27,800 bases of DNA from Candidatus Thorarchaeota archaeon (GCA_016840825.1 JAEORN010000215.1:1-27800); one strand, 5' to 3'. Positions 6,792 through 15,448 are shown, numbered from the stretch's first letter. Program-made: numbers and translations. Notes: generated by a model from the letters alone, not told the origin.

Positions 6792-7733
6792 TTAAAACTT
6801 GGATATAACTTCAGAACTTAATAGCTCGATCTGGTCAATCTCGCTCTCATGAGGTAACATCAGAATTGCATGCGCAACTCCGAGTTCTTCAAATCCGCGC
6901 AGTTTTTCCAGAATTGCTTCTGGCGTTCCCCAGAGAGATGATTCAACGCGTTTCTTGTACTCATCTACTCCAATGCCTCTCTTGGCGGCATTCTCAATAA
7001 CTGCAGAAACCATTGACTTCTCGTCTTCAAAGCATCTTGTCCAGAATCCTACAGACTTCAATATCGAGCCTCTTTGACGTCCATTCATCTCTCCAAAATC
7101 ATCAAGGGTCTTGAATATCTCTTTGCATTGGTCAATGGTAAAGGACCATGCAACATTAATTCCATCAGCATATTTCGCTGTCAGTTCCAACATTCGATTT
7201 TTTGCCTTCATTGTTCCAATCCAAATTCTTGGATGCTTTTGCTTCGGTTTTGGAAATGATACTACTTCATCAACAGAATAATACTTCCCTGAAAATGAGA
7301 ACTTCTCAGTAGACCAAATCCCCCGAATGATTTGGACAGCCTCAGCTAATTGCTCAATACGGATATTGTCAGTCGGAAATTCATAGCCATACGCATTGTA
7401 CTCGATTTCTTTCCATCCTGCGCCATAGCCAAACTCGAATCTTCCATCAGAAAGAGCATCTAGTGTGGAAGACATCTTCGCTGTCAATGCTGGATTTCTA
7501 TAACTGTTGCAGAACACTAGGCTACCTACTTTCACTTCTTTGTTCTCTTGAACAAGAGCGGACATCATTATCCAAGGATCCAAGAGGATCCTATCAGTAG
7601 CATTCTTGTCCAACATGAAATGATCTGAGAACCACAACGTAGTGAACCCATTTCTAACAGCTGCTTTTGATATTTCTAAGACTTGATTATAGTCGAACCC
7701 AAATTGAGGCTCAATTTGCACTCCAAATTCCAT
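6792..7733 (-). CDS. LLM-family F420-dependent oxidoreductase
   Basis: A 313-residue TIM-barrel protein of the luciferase-like monooxygenase superfamily. Diagnostic parts are the N-terminal F-G-V-Q-I strand, W-F-S-D-H-F (34-39), the D-P-W motif (52-54), the long R-N-P-A-L-T-A-K segment (79-86) leading to G-R-F-E-F-G-Y-G-A-G-W (97-107), and P-R-I-W-I-G-T near 170. Archaeal members usually use coenzyme F420 rather than FMN; the cofactor is inferred and the substrate unknown. The ATG is 55 bases after the histidine-kinase stop on the same strand. A possible TATA sequence in that gap (about 7750-7757) lies so close to the ATG that a short-leader or leaderless transcript is possible. Confidence 0.85.
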   Translation of the reverse strand: MEFGVQIEPQFGFDYNQVLEISKAAVRNGFTTLWFSDHFMLDKNATDRILLDPWIMMSALVQENKEVKVGSLVFCNSYRNPALTAKMSSTLDALSDGRFEFGYGAGWKEIEYNAYGYEFPTDNIRIEQLAEAVQIIRGIWSTEKFSFSGKYYSVDEVVSFPKPKQKHPRIWIGTMKAKNRMLELTAKYADGINVAWSFTIDQCKEIFKTLDDFGEMNGRQRGSILKSVGFWTRCFEDEKSMVSAVIENAAKRGIGVDEYKKRVESSLWGTPEAILEKLRGFEELGVAHAILMLPHESEIDQIELLSSEVISKF

Positions 7734-7788
7734 TTTTTATCGTTGAAGATATGTACTTACACGTCATGAATGCTTTGGTTGGATTCTC

Positions 7789-9186
7789 TTAATATGGATA
7801 GCAAGGTGTCATTAGCAGATTCATTAGGGCTACTCTCACATCTTCAACATCTGCAAATCCAGCAATCTCCGCGTTACAGATTCTAGTCAACGGAAGCATT
7901 GGGAGGTCAGATTCCTTTATTCGTGAACCGGGATCATCTACATTAATGAGTTCAACAAGAGTGCTTGGAATACCCAGTTCCTCCATTACTCCTGTAAGTA
8001 TCTCATATGTAGGATCGCAGAATAAGCAATGGTTAGATTTGTAGAATGTGATGCATGTTGGCTTTCCGCATTCCAATACTTTTTGCTCGTTCCAAGAAGG
8101 AAGCATAACTATGAATTTGGCACCTTTGGTATGGTCGCCCTCAACCTTGTCTTCAACCCAGACCTGTCCACCTAATGTTTCCATTATTCTATCAGCAAGT
8201 GTCAATCCAAGACCACGACCAACAATTTGCTTGTCAGGCTTGCCAGTTCTTTTGAATATGAATTGCTTAAGCGTGTCAGGAACTCCAGGACCATTGTCCA
8301 TGAATTCCAATCTGATTTTTTCCCGTGTTTTGGTATAACTTGCACTTATCGTTATATGAACTTCATCAGATGGATCATATTGCATGGAATTATGAAGGAT
8401 GTTGAAGAATACTGTGGACAAGAATTGATTTGCTTCAGATATGAAGACACCTTCTTCGAGATTAGAATCAATATCCAGCTTCTTGATGTCAAACTCATTT
8501 CGCACTGACTCGATAGCATCATTCAAGGATGAACACACATCAGTCCATTCCTTCTCGATTGATGCTTCGCTTAGTGAGAATATTGTACGGAGGTTGGAGA
8601 TTAGCCTCGAGGCTCTCTTGACTTCCCTTAAAGTACTGTTTAATAGATATGAGCCAGTATCATTCAGTTGCTGTGCTTCACCAAGGAGACCTAAGGAAAA
8701 AATCAAGCTTTGATTGACATTATTCAAATCGTGAGTCATCACTTCAAGAACCAGAGCAGCCCGTTCTCGTTCAGATATAGCTCTTGATTCTGCATGTTTC
8801 CGACGATCTATATTTGTTGCCATAAGTCCTATTGTTTTCCCGCGTGAGTTTCGGTTTATGGTACTTGCATTAACACTCACCCAGATTCTCTCGCCATTAG
8901 ATGTAATCATTTGGGCCTCTACGTCTTTGATTTCCTTTCCTTGAAGGACCTCAGAAATTAAAATCGAACCAGTATCAGATTCACCAGATGTTGGAAAGAT
9001 TGATGAGATGCTCCGTCTGAGTAAATCGTCTTCGGAAAACCCAAGTAACTCTGTAGCGGCAGAATTTACTTGCTGGATGATACCTGACTGACTAATAGCA
9101 AAATAAGCAATGGGAGATGAATCGAACAGCATCTGATATGGATTATCTGGTGATTCGTGGTGCTCAGGATTCACGCCTTTTGTCAA
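7789..9186 (-). CDS. PAS-domain histidine kinase with C-terminal glutaredoxin-like domain
   Basis: A 465-residue predicted cytoplasmic sensor with no membrane segment. The PAS domain (about 15-125) is followed by a phosphoacceptor helix with H152 in T-H-D-L-N-N and an ATPase domain: N-box I-L-H-N-S (263-267), G1 D-N-G-P-G (297-301), G2 G-R-G-L-G-L (323-328). After the kinase core (about 363) comes a 90-residue redoxin-like domain with C387-x-x-C390 behind a beta strand and a candidate cis-Pro432. Several other cysteines (373, 378, 437, 462) are present. This kinase-redoxin fusion is unusual and suggests thiol or metal sensing. It diverges from arsR and the metal ATPase. TTG at 9186 is the longest start; GTG at 9174 is possible. 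No cognate response regulator is adjacent. Confidence 0.85.
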   Translation of the reverse strand: MTKGVNPEHHESPDNPYQMLFDSSPIAYFAISQSGIIQQVNSAATELLGFSEDDLLRRSISSIFPTSGESDTGSILISEVLQGKEIKDVEAQMITSNGERIWVSVNASTINRNSRGKTIGLMATNIDRRKHAESRAISERERAALVLEVMTHDLNNVNQSLIFSLGLLGEAQQLNDTGSYLLNSTLREVKRASRLISNLRTIFSLSEASIEKEWTDVCSSLNDAIESVRNEFDIKKLDIDSNLEEGVFISEANQFLSTVFFNILHNSMQYDPSDEVHITISASYTKTREKIRLEFMDNGPGVPDTLKQFIFKRTGKPDKQIVGRGLGLTLADRIMETLGGQVWVEDKVEGDHTKGAKFIVMLPSWNEQKVLECGKPTCITFYKSNHCLFCDPTYEILTGVMEELGIPSTLVELINVDDPGSRIKESDLPMLPLTRICNAEIAGFADVEDVRVALMNLLMTPCYPY

Positions 9187-9366
9187 TGTATGTCCCTTGC
9201 TAGAATAGTGGGAATCTATTCTCTAGTCCCATTTAGTACCTAGTAATGTGAATTAGTATATGGTACTTTCGCACTTGGTCCAAATACATCTTCACTGAAA
9301 TCTATTGATAATAGTATCTGTGAGAGACCTGAGCAAGTATAGTAGACTTATGTCACAGGAACAAGG

Positions 9367-9374
9367 TTATATAG
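9367..9374 (+). promoter_or_regulatory. TATA box of the arsR-ATPase operon
   Basis: ttatatag preceded by caagg (BRE-like). About 26 bases downstream, the predicted start falls inside the inverted-repeat operator, giving a leader of about 30 bases before the ATG at 9427. Confidence 0.7.
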
Positions 9375-9383
9375 TAGAATTTT

Positions 9384-9411
9384 ATTTGAATATTCGTTCA
9401 AATATTCAAAT
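9384..9411. promoter_or_regulatory. ArsR/SmtB-type operator (perfect inverted repeat)
   Basis: The arm ATTTGAATATT (9384-9394), a 6-base spacer, then AATATTCAAAT (9401-9411): 11 of 11 matching positions. A second, nested inverted repeat (ATTTGAA, 6 bases, TTCAAAT) overlaps it. The AT-rich TTGAA/TTCAA half-sites are of the kind bound by ArsR/SmtB repressors. The site covers the expected transcript start, consistent with autorepression that metal would release. Confidence 0.7.
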
Positions 9412-9426
9412 AATGATGGTGTCTTT

Positions 9427-9750
9427 ATGTCAGCTTCGAGTTATGACCAAGATTCAGTTGTCCTAGCAGCAGGGGATATTGATAATATTGTGAAGATATT
9501 CAAAGCTCTTGCAGATGGAACGAGGATCAGAATCATATCTACTCTTACAATTCCGGATCGCTATTCAGTGTCCGAGATAGCAGATATCCTGAAGATGGAT
9601 ATTAGTAGAGTAAGTCATCAACTCACCAAATTAGAAGACATGGGATTCATCAAAGGAACAAGAGATGGACGGAATATTTACTATGAACTCCAAGACGAAT
9701 GCATCAGAACGATCCTTAGAACCGCAAAAGATCATGTCAGTGGAAAGTAG
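9427..9750 (+). CDS. ArsR/SmtB-family metal-responsive repressor
   Basis: A 107-residue winged helix-turn-helix protein. The dimerising N-terminal helices are followed by K-A-L-A-D-G-T-R-I-R-I-I, a recognition helix around 49-70 (S-E-I-A-D-I-L, S-R-V-S-H-Q-L-T-K-L) and the wing G-T-R-D-G-R-N-I-Y-Y. The alpha-3 Cys pair of ArsR/CadC sensors is absent. By recalled alignment to SmtB, the alpha-5 zinc site is mostly kept: D90, C92 in place of His, and H103, with the fourth ligand position a Gly. That points to a Zn/Cd/Pb-type sensor matching the ATPase whose gene overlaps its end by 17 bases. It probably represses its own operon through the palindrome just upstream. Confidence 0.85.
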   Translation: MSASSYDQDSVVLAAGDIDNIVKIFKALADGTRIRIISTLTIPDRYSVSEIADILKMDISRVSHQLTKLEDMGFIKGTRDGRNIYYELQDECIRTILRTAKDHVSGK

Positions 9751-11644
9751 GACAGTCTGTACACACTGTGAAGCTGAACGAGCGGCAAGAGAAGCAGTGA
9801 GTTTCAGAACAAAGTACCTACTTGCAGCCATATCAGGAAGTACCCTAGTAGCGGGATTAATCTTTCAATACTTCCTATATCCACCATTGATCTTCTATAG
9901 TCTATTTCTAACAAGCATCTTTTCGGGTGGCAGGTGGATAATTCCGAATGGATTAAGAAGCATTGCAAAGGCACATCTAGGCATCAGTTTTCTCATGACA
10001 GTTGCTGCTTTTGGTGCAGTAGCCATTGGCGAACCTGCTGAAGGCGCTGCGGTTATGTTTCTGTTCTTCATTGCAGAGGTTCTAGAGGCAAAGGCAAACG
10101 ATAGAGTAAGAGTCGAAATAGAGAGCTTACTTAGGTTGGAACCGGAATCGGTGAATGTAATAGTAAATGGACAAGAGAAGTTAGAAAACCCGAATCATGT
10201 GAAAGTGGGAGAGATCTTCTCAGTAAAGCCAGGTGAACGAATTGGACTAGATGGTATCGTCATCAAAGGAATTTCTACAGTGAACCAAGCACCTATCACA
10301 GGAGAATCACTGCCAGTCGATAAGAATATCGGAGATGAAGTGTATGCTGGCACCATTAACGTCGAGGGGTATTTGGAAGTCAAAGTAATAAGAGTGTCAG
10401 AGAACTCAGTTCTCGCGAGAATCGTCAATCTTGTTACTGAAGCTAAAAAGGCGAAATCGCCAACAGAGAGATTCGTTTCGAGATTCTCACACGTTTACAC
10501 ACCTGCAGTGATATTCGGTTCATTATTATTAGGCATAATCACATTTCTATTAGGAGCTCCGATAGAACATGCTATCTATCGAGGATTAACATTACTCGTT
10601 ATCTCATGCCCGTGTGCTTTTGCAATCTCGATTCCAGTTAGCATGGTTTCATCGATTGTTGGTTCTGCAAGAGAAGGCGTATTAGTAAAAGGATCAGATT
10701 ATCTTGAAATATTGAGTAAGACAAAGAATGTTGCATTTGACAAGACTGGGACTTTGACATACGGAAAACTAGAACTTCAGGACATATGCTTACACAATGG
10801 AGCGACTCGAGAGGATGTGCTTGGAGCTGCTATTGCACTAGAGAGTATGTCAGAACATCCAATAGCTCAAGCATTGCTACAAGCTGGTATAGGAGAAGGA
10901 ATCGAGAAACCTCTTGCAGAGGAGTTTGTAGCAATCCCTGGAAGAGGAGTCAAAGGAAGAGTGGGTCAGGAAACGTATATTGTTGGTAACAAGAAACTGC
11001 TCATAGCTGAAAGAATTGATCTTCCCACTGAAGATCATACTTGTGGAACTGGAACCATGGTCTACGTTGTCCGAGAGAATACACACTTGGGAACCGTAGT
11101 TTTGGGAGATTCCATTAGAAAGGGAACTATTCAAGCAGTATCGGAACTAAGGAAAGCAGGAATCCAGACATCAATTCTCACTGGAGACAATCTGGACATT
11201 GCAAAAGAGGTAGCTGACGAACTCGGTGTAGATATATTCTATGCGGAACTTCTTCCGGAGCAAAAAGTCGAGAAGGTGAGGGAGCTATCTATGCATGGTA
11301 CAACTGTCATGGTAGGAGATGGTATCAACGACACTCCCGCGCTTGCTGCAGCAGATGTGGGTATTGCAATGGGTGTTATTTCAAGTGATGCAGCAATAGA
11401 AACATCCGATATTGCACTCATGGAGGAGGATCTACTCAAGGTTCCTCGCCTCATTCAGAGAGCTAAAAGAACAATGAGAATCGTGAGGCAAAACGTAATA
11501 CTTTCAATTTCTGCGAAACTCATTATTGGTTTCCTAGCCATAGTAGGAATTGCGACTCTTTGGATGGCTATACTATTCGGAGATATGGGACTCACATTAG
11601 CGGTTATATCAAATGCATTGAGACTTGCTAGAAGAAAGCAATAA
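9734..11644 (+). CDS. P1B-type heavy-metal (Zn/Cd/Pb) translocating ATPase
   Basis: About 636 residues. It exports soft divalent metal ions across the membrane using ATP. Seen motifs: T-G-E-S (189-192), C-P-C in the transport helix (292-294), phosphorylated D336 in D-K-T-G-T, H-P dipeptide (375-376) and G-D-G-I-N-D (528-533). K595 and D617-x-G619 in the last two helices are the P1B-2 signature (Zn/Cd/Pb) rather than Cu. The N-terminus has no full HMA domain, only C9-x-x-C12. ATG 9734 overlaps the repressor gene by 17 bases; an upstream ATG at 9665 would overlap by 86 bases and is less likely. Expression should be coupled to the ArsR-like repressor. It ends one base short of the convergent permease gene. 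Confidence 0.9.
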   Translation: MSVESRTVCTHCEAERAAREAVSFRTKYLLAAISGSTLVAGLIFQYFLYPPLIFYSLFLTSIFSGGRWIIPNGLRSIAKAHLGISFLMTVAAFGAVAIGEPAEGAAVMFLFFIAEVLEAKANDRVRVEIESLLRLEPESVNVIVNGQEKLENPNHVKVGEIFSVKPGERIGLDGIVIKGISTVNQAPITGESLPVDKNIGDEVYAGTINVEGYLEVKVIRVSENSVLARIVNLVTEAKKAKSPTERFVSRFSHVYTPAVIFGSLLLGIITFLLGAPIEHAIYRGLTLLVISCPCAFAISIPVSMVSSIVGSAREGVLVKGSDYLEILSKTKNVAFDKTGTLTYGKLELQDICLHNGATREDVLGAAIALESMSEHPIAQALLQAGIGEGIEKPLAEEFVAIPGRGVKGRVGQETYIVGNKKLLIAERIDLPTEDHTCGTGTMVYVVRENTHLGTVVLGDSIRKGTIQAVSELRKAGIQTSILTGDNLDIAKEVADELGVDIFYAELLPEQKVEKVRELSMHGTTVMVGDGINDTPALAAADVGIAMGVISSDAAIETSDIALMEEDLLKVPRLIQRAKRTMRIVRQNVILSISAKLIIGFLAIVGIATLWMAILFGDMGLTLAVISNALRLARRKQ

Positions 11645-11645
11645 G

Positions 11646-13241
11646 TCATTTGTAAGATTTTAGCGCTTGCACAGAAAGTGAAATGAAGAGCAATACAATA
11701 AATACTGTAAACATGGGCAATATAATCAGTAATTCGTTGACACTTCCGAATTCTGATGCAATCCAGATTATAATGCCTCCCAAGATGAGATTGATTGCGG
11801 GAAATGAGAACGCAAGTGGAACAGGAGGGTTCTTGGGATCATTAGTAAACACAGGAACGTATGCACCGGCCATAATTCCAGTTGCTGAGAAGACCAAAAT
11901 CATAGGACCAACCAATGCCATGAGATACAATGCACCTTGAACTCTAAAGAAATACAGTATAAAGAGATAGAGCGGAATGGTTGTTAGTGAAATCTCAATT
12001 AGACTTAGAATATACTTTGATAGCACTATATCCTTAGAGCGGAATGGACTCGATCGAAGAAGGTAGATATTGTCCTTTTCATCCACGAATGCTAATAGAG
12101 AGGGTAATGTTCCCATCTGAGTCAAGAGGATGAGAACCAAAAGGAATGCAGGAGTAATTGAAGAGCTATATTGCGGTGGTATTGGGACAGGAACTAACCA
12201 ACTTGGCTGGTAGATGTTGATGTATAGTCCGAAGGCAACACCGAAAATAACATACATGTATTTCCAGAATTGTAAAGGAGTTCGCATTTTGCTCCAAAAA
12301 TCCTTCAAGATGATCCAAATAACTGGATCATTGAATCTCGAAGCAGAGAAATCAATCTGACCTCGAATTCTTTTACTAAAGGTGCCCTCAACTTCCTCAC
12401 GACTTTGTTGAGCAGAAAATACTTCATAGGTATCATAGTCAGTGATATTTGCTAATGCAAGCATAGAAATTGTAAAAGACACAAACAAGACCAAAACAAG
12501 GGGTACAATAGATACACCGATAGAATGAATCCCAAAGTTTTCCATTATAATGACACTCAAGATATTACTTGGATAGCCAAATTGTACAATCGGATTCGGA
12601 GTAACTAATGGTATCGTTGGAAGATACAGCACGATTACGATTCCGATGAGTAGAAGATATTTTAATCGTGACTTCATCCTATGGTCGACCTTAGTTCTAA
12701 TTACATTGCAAAAACCTCCTACGAAATAGTTGAATTCTAGTAGAAGGATAATTGCAACGATTACTAGAATCAAGGAAAAAGCAAAGAGATGTGCATTATT
12801 CAGAAGGGGAAGAATAACAATGACTCCGATGAAGATGTATGCAGATTTTCGAACAATTCTTCTAATATAACGAGCTAGAAACAGCTGATGTGGTTGGACA
12901 GGACCAGTCATCATTATGTACTCATCTGATGAATCTAAAACCTCTGAGGGGCCCAATCCGAAATATCCACCTATAGCAGAAGCGACAGTCAAGATTCCAA
13001 CCGTAGAAAAGATTGTTGCACGATCTACATACTCTTCTATTAAATCAACGATGGGCGTGAATAGTGGGGCTAGGTTTACTAATGCTGACACAATAGATGC
13101 TACAAAGAAAGCTCCACTAATTGTAATGGCATAAAAAGCAATCAAGGATGGAGTTGTAATTGTACGAATGAATTGATTATAGATCATTCGCAATTCCATT
13201 CTGACCAAGTAAGGAGTTTTTATGCTTGACACGCGAATCAC
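11646..13241 (-). CDS. ABC-2-type exporter permease
   Basis: A 531-residue polytopic protein with about a dozen hydrophobic segments, starting near residues 34-60. A polar cytoplasmic region sits around 265-315. It has no catalytic motif. The GTG start overlaps the TGA of the ATPase gene (four shared bases), and a GAGGA ribosome site lies inside that gene, so the two are translationally coupled and should form one exporter. The 500-plus length resembles archaeal permeases carrying two membrane halves in one chain. The substrate is unknown. The stop lies one base from the end of the convergent metal ATPase. Confidence 0.8.
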   Translation of the reverse strand: MIRVSSIKTPYLVRMELRMIYNQFIRTITTPSLIAFYAITISGAFFVASIVSALVNLAPLFTPIVDLIEEYVDRATIFSTVGILTVASAIGGYFGLGPSEVLDSSDEYIMMTGPVQPHQLFLARYIRRIVRKSAYIFIGVIVILPLLNNAHLFAFSLILVIVAIILLLEFNYFVGGFCNVIRTKVDHRMKSRLKYLLLIGIVIVLYLPTIPLVTPNPIVQFGYPSNILSVIIMENFGIHSIGVSIVPLVLVLFVSFTISMLALANITDYDTYEVFSAQQSREEVEGTFSKRIRGQIDFSASRFNDPVIWIILKDFWSKMRTPLQFWKYMYVIFGVAFGLYINIYQPSWLVPVPIPPQYSSSITPAFLLVLILLTQMGTLPSLLAFVDEKDNIYLLRSSPFRSKDIVLSKYILSLIEISLTTIPLYLFILYFFRVQGALYLMALVGPMILVFSATGIMAGAYVPVFTNDPKNPPVPLAFSFPAINLILGGIIIWIASEFGSVNELLIILPMFTVFIVLLFISLSVQALKSYK

Positions 13242-14164
13242 TCCTCAGGAATGCCGCCTGTAAGCATGAGGAAGACCTCTTCAAGGTTCGAGGCTCCAGG
13301 ATTCGCTTTCTTCAATTCATCAAGAGTTCCCTTTCCTACAATCTTACCATGATTCATGATTACGAAGCGATCACATAGAGCTTCAGCAACTTCCAAAATG
13401 TGAGTAGAAACTAGAATGGCAGAACCTTCGGTTTTGAGTTCTCTCAGGAGAGATTTTAGTGACCACGCACCCCGAGGATCCAGTCCGTATATAGGCTCAT
13501 CCAATGCTAGAATAAATGGAGGTTCTCTGATAAATATACCAGCTAGGAGGGTTCGCTGGAGATTTCCTTTTGATAAAGTACCAATGTAGGAATTCAGAAA
13601 CTCATCAAGTTGAAAACGAGATACAAATTCCCGTAGTCGAAGTAATGCATCTATTCTTGGTACACTATAGATACGCGCGATGAAGGTGAGATATTCTATC
13701 ACTCTTAGACTTGGATAGCAAGTGGGTCGTTCTGGAATATATCCTATCTTTTCCTTTGCTTGTATTGGGCGATTAAGCATGTTATAGCCATTGACATATA
13801 CAGAACCAGATGTCGGTTTAATGATACCTGTCAAAACACGGAGAGTAGTTGTCTTTCCAGCACCATTTGGCCCCACGAGTCCGACTATCTCACCAGCATT
13901 AACTTCTAAATCTAGATTATTCACAGCTACTTTATGTCCGAATTCCTTTCTCAGTCCAGTGATCTTTATTGGATGTTCAGCTAGTTGTGTTACTTGCTTT
14001 CCCTTTCCCATTCCTTGATGGAATTTCAATGCATCATGCAAATCAGCTTCAATTAATGAGCGACTGATATGACGTTTGGTCAAGGGCACTCCAAGAGCTT
14101 GAGCCAAGCGAATTAGTTCAGGCCCTGTCATTTGATGAATAATCTCTCGAATGTTGCTAGTCAT
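13238..14164 (-). CDS. ABC transporter ATP-binding protein with N-terminal helical extension
   Basis: A 308-residue ABC-2-type ATPase. Walker A G-P-N-G-A-G-K-T (98-105), signature L-S-K-G-N (197-201), Walker B ending L-D-E-P (221-224, catalytic E223) and switch H255 are intact. The Q-loop reads Y-I-P-E-R-P, with Glu where classical ATPases have Gln, as is common in ABC-2 exporters. Residues 1-65 precede the usual start of the domain. They form two or three helices (M-T-G-P-E-L-I-R-L-A-Q-A-L-G-V-P-L) resembling a SAP-like fold, an uncommon addition. GGGGG about 9 bases before the ATG supports the start. It couples to the permease downstream and follows a membrane-protein gene by 38 bases, implying an operon. 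Confidence 0.88.
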   Translation of the reverse strand: MTSNIREIIHQMTGPELIRLAQALGVPLTKRHISRSLIEADLHDALKFHQGMGKGKQVTQLAEHPIKITGLRKEFGHKVAVNNLDLEVNAGEIVGLVGPNGAGKTTTLRVLTGIIKPTSGSVYVNGYNMLNRPIQAKEKIGYIPERPTCYPSLRVIEYLTFIARIYSVPRIDALLRLREFVSRFQLDEFLNSYIGTLSKGNLQRTLLAGIFIREPPFILALDEPIYGLDPRGAWSLKSLLRELKTEGSAILVSTHILEVAEALCDRFVIMNHGKIVGKGTLDELKKANPGASNLEEVFLMLTGGIPEE

Positions 14165-14202
14165 TTACGAAACCCCCGTAACTAATATTGATTCGTTGGT
14201 CC

Positions 14203-15357
14203 TCATTTATCTTTGTCCTCCAAAGCAAGTTCATTTGTATCTGAGTCAGTTGGACTATCAAGATCCCAATTTCTATCTTTTCTTCCCCTTCTGAATACAG
14301 ACCTGAAAAGGTAGCTGAGAGGTATCTTCACTTCTTCAGATGACTTTCCTAGCATCTCTCCAGATTTCTCTGATTCCCTTACCTTTTCGATTTGGCGTAT
14401 TAGGAAGAATCCACCTAGCTGTACCAGGGGGAGCGCGAAAGTAATTATGTTAGATATTCGAAATATGAAAGAAAACAACGAGATGAAGAAAAATAGTAGG
14501 GAGGGAATAATGGATATCAATGTGACAATAATCATTCTTTGTCTGTTAATCTTTCCAGTCAGGAATAGACCAAGTGCAATTACAAAGAAGAAATTCCAGA
14601 TTGATATTAAAAGCATGTTATTAAGAAAGTACGGACCACCTAATATGAGATCGAATAGAAGTGAAACGCTTGATCCTTGTATCATCTCAATAGATAGGGT
14701 ATAGAAAGATGATTGTAGATATGACATTAGGCGAATTTCCTCAAGAACAGGATTTGAAAGATCAGTAATCAGTACAGAGGGTAAAGTTAGAAGAATTAAG
14801 AGAATCCAACCGCTTGATGTTGATGGTATTTTTGATTTTAATCGATTTCTCAGACTACTGAAACGGGGCAAATCATTCCTAGATGTTGGTAGTGAGAATC
14901 GTTCATACAAGATTGGAGCGATAACATGGAAGAGCAGAAGAAATGTTGCGAATATAGGTAGAAAGTTGAAGTTTGGTGTAGGAGTATTACTAGTGTCTCG
15001 TTGATTCAATGAAATGAATGCGGGATAGTCAAGAATCAATGTCACAATAAGAGTCAATGCTATCGTGACTAAACCTAATACTTCCAGGCTCTCTCCTTCA
15101 ACTCGACTTTTCTTCCTATACGTGAAATAGGCACTTGGAACTATAACCAGAAGAAGGTTCACTAGACTGATAATGGATATAGAGGACCAATAAAGAGAGG
15201 GGATTATTAAAGGGTTGAATGAATAGAGAATACTTCTAATATTGAATTCATTAGAAAAACGTGAAGTAGATATATGGACACTATATGGAATAAAGAGTAC
15301 AATAGCGGTAATTATCAGAAAGCGAAACCACTGATTCCGAAGTATGCGCGTAAACAC
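14203..15357 (-). CDS. polytopic membrane protein in ABC-exporter operon
   Basis: Not recognised by family. The 384 residues contain about eight to nine hydrophobic segments and end in a charged tail of about 60 residues rich in Asp, Glu, Lys and Arg. It lies 38 bases upstream of the ABC ATPase gene on the same strand, so it may be an accessory membrane subunit or a separate function in the operon. The start is GTG at 15357. A T-rich TATA-like sequence on the minus strand (complement of taataaaaag, 15371-15380) lies about 20 bases upstream, which suggests a leaderless or very short-leader transcript. Confidence 0.7.
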   Translation of the reverse strand: MFTRILRNQWFRFLIITAIVLFIPYSVHISTSRFSNEFNIRSILYSFNPLIIPSLYWSSISIISLVNLLLVIVPSAYFTYRKKSRVEGESLEVLGLVTIALTLIVTLILDYPAFISLNQRDTSNTPTPNFNFLPIFATFLLLFHVIAPILYERFSLPTSRNDLPRFSSLRNRLKSKIPSTSSGWILLILLTLPSVLITDLSNPVLEEIRLMSYLQSSFYTLSIEMIQGSSVSLLFDLILGGPYFLNNMLLISIWNFFFVIALGLFLTGKINRQRMIIVTLISIIPSLLFFFISLFSFIFRISNIITFALPLVQLGGFFLIRQIEKVRESEKSGEMLGKSSEEVKIPLSYLFRSVFRRGRKDRNWDLDSPTDSDTNELALEDKDK

Positions 15358-15448
15358 CCTTTAACACCGTTAATAAAAAGACAAACTTCAGACCAAAAAA
15401 GGTTGCTGCATAACGCTGTCAACGATGTGGAAAGCAGTTGGAATTCTT

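Larger units (their letters stand above)
9187..9426. promoter_or_regulatory. divergent control region between the kinase and arsR
   Basis: 240 bases without a gene. Near the kinase is an imperfect inverted repeat (CTAGAATAG at 9200-9208, CTATTCTCTAG at 9216-9226). Further in, AGTACC (9235-9240) and GGTACT (9262-9267) are inverted. The sequence catatacta, read on the minus strand around 9253-9262, could be the kinase TATA box. The arsR promoter and operator occupy 9367-9411. Confidence 0.5.

Noticed and set aside
9235..9267. AGTACC / GGTACT inverted pair upstream of the kinase gene
   Set aside because: Six-base arms 21 bases apart are expected by chance. Kept only as a description of the control region.
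9665..9733. Upstream start for the P1B ATPase
   Set aside because: It would overlap the repressor gene by 86 bases and adds a polar stretch with no HMA motif.
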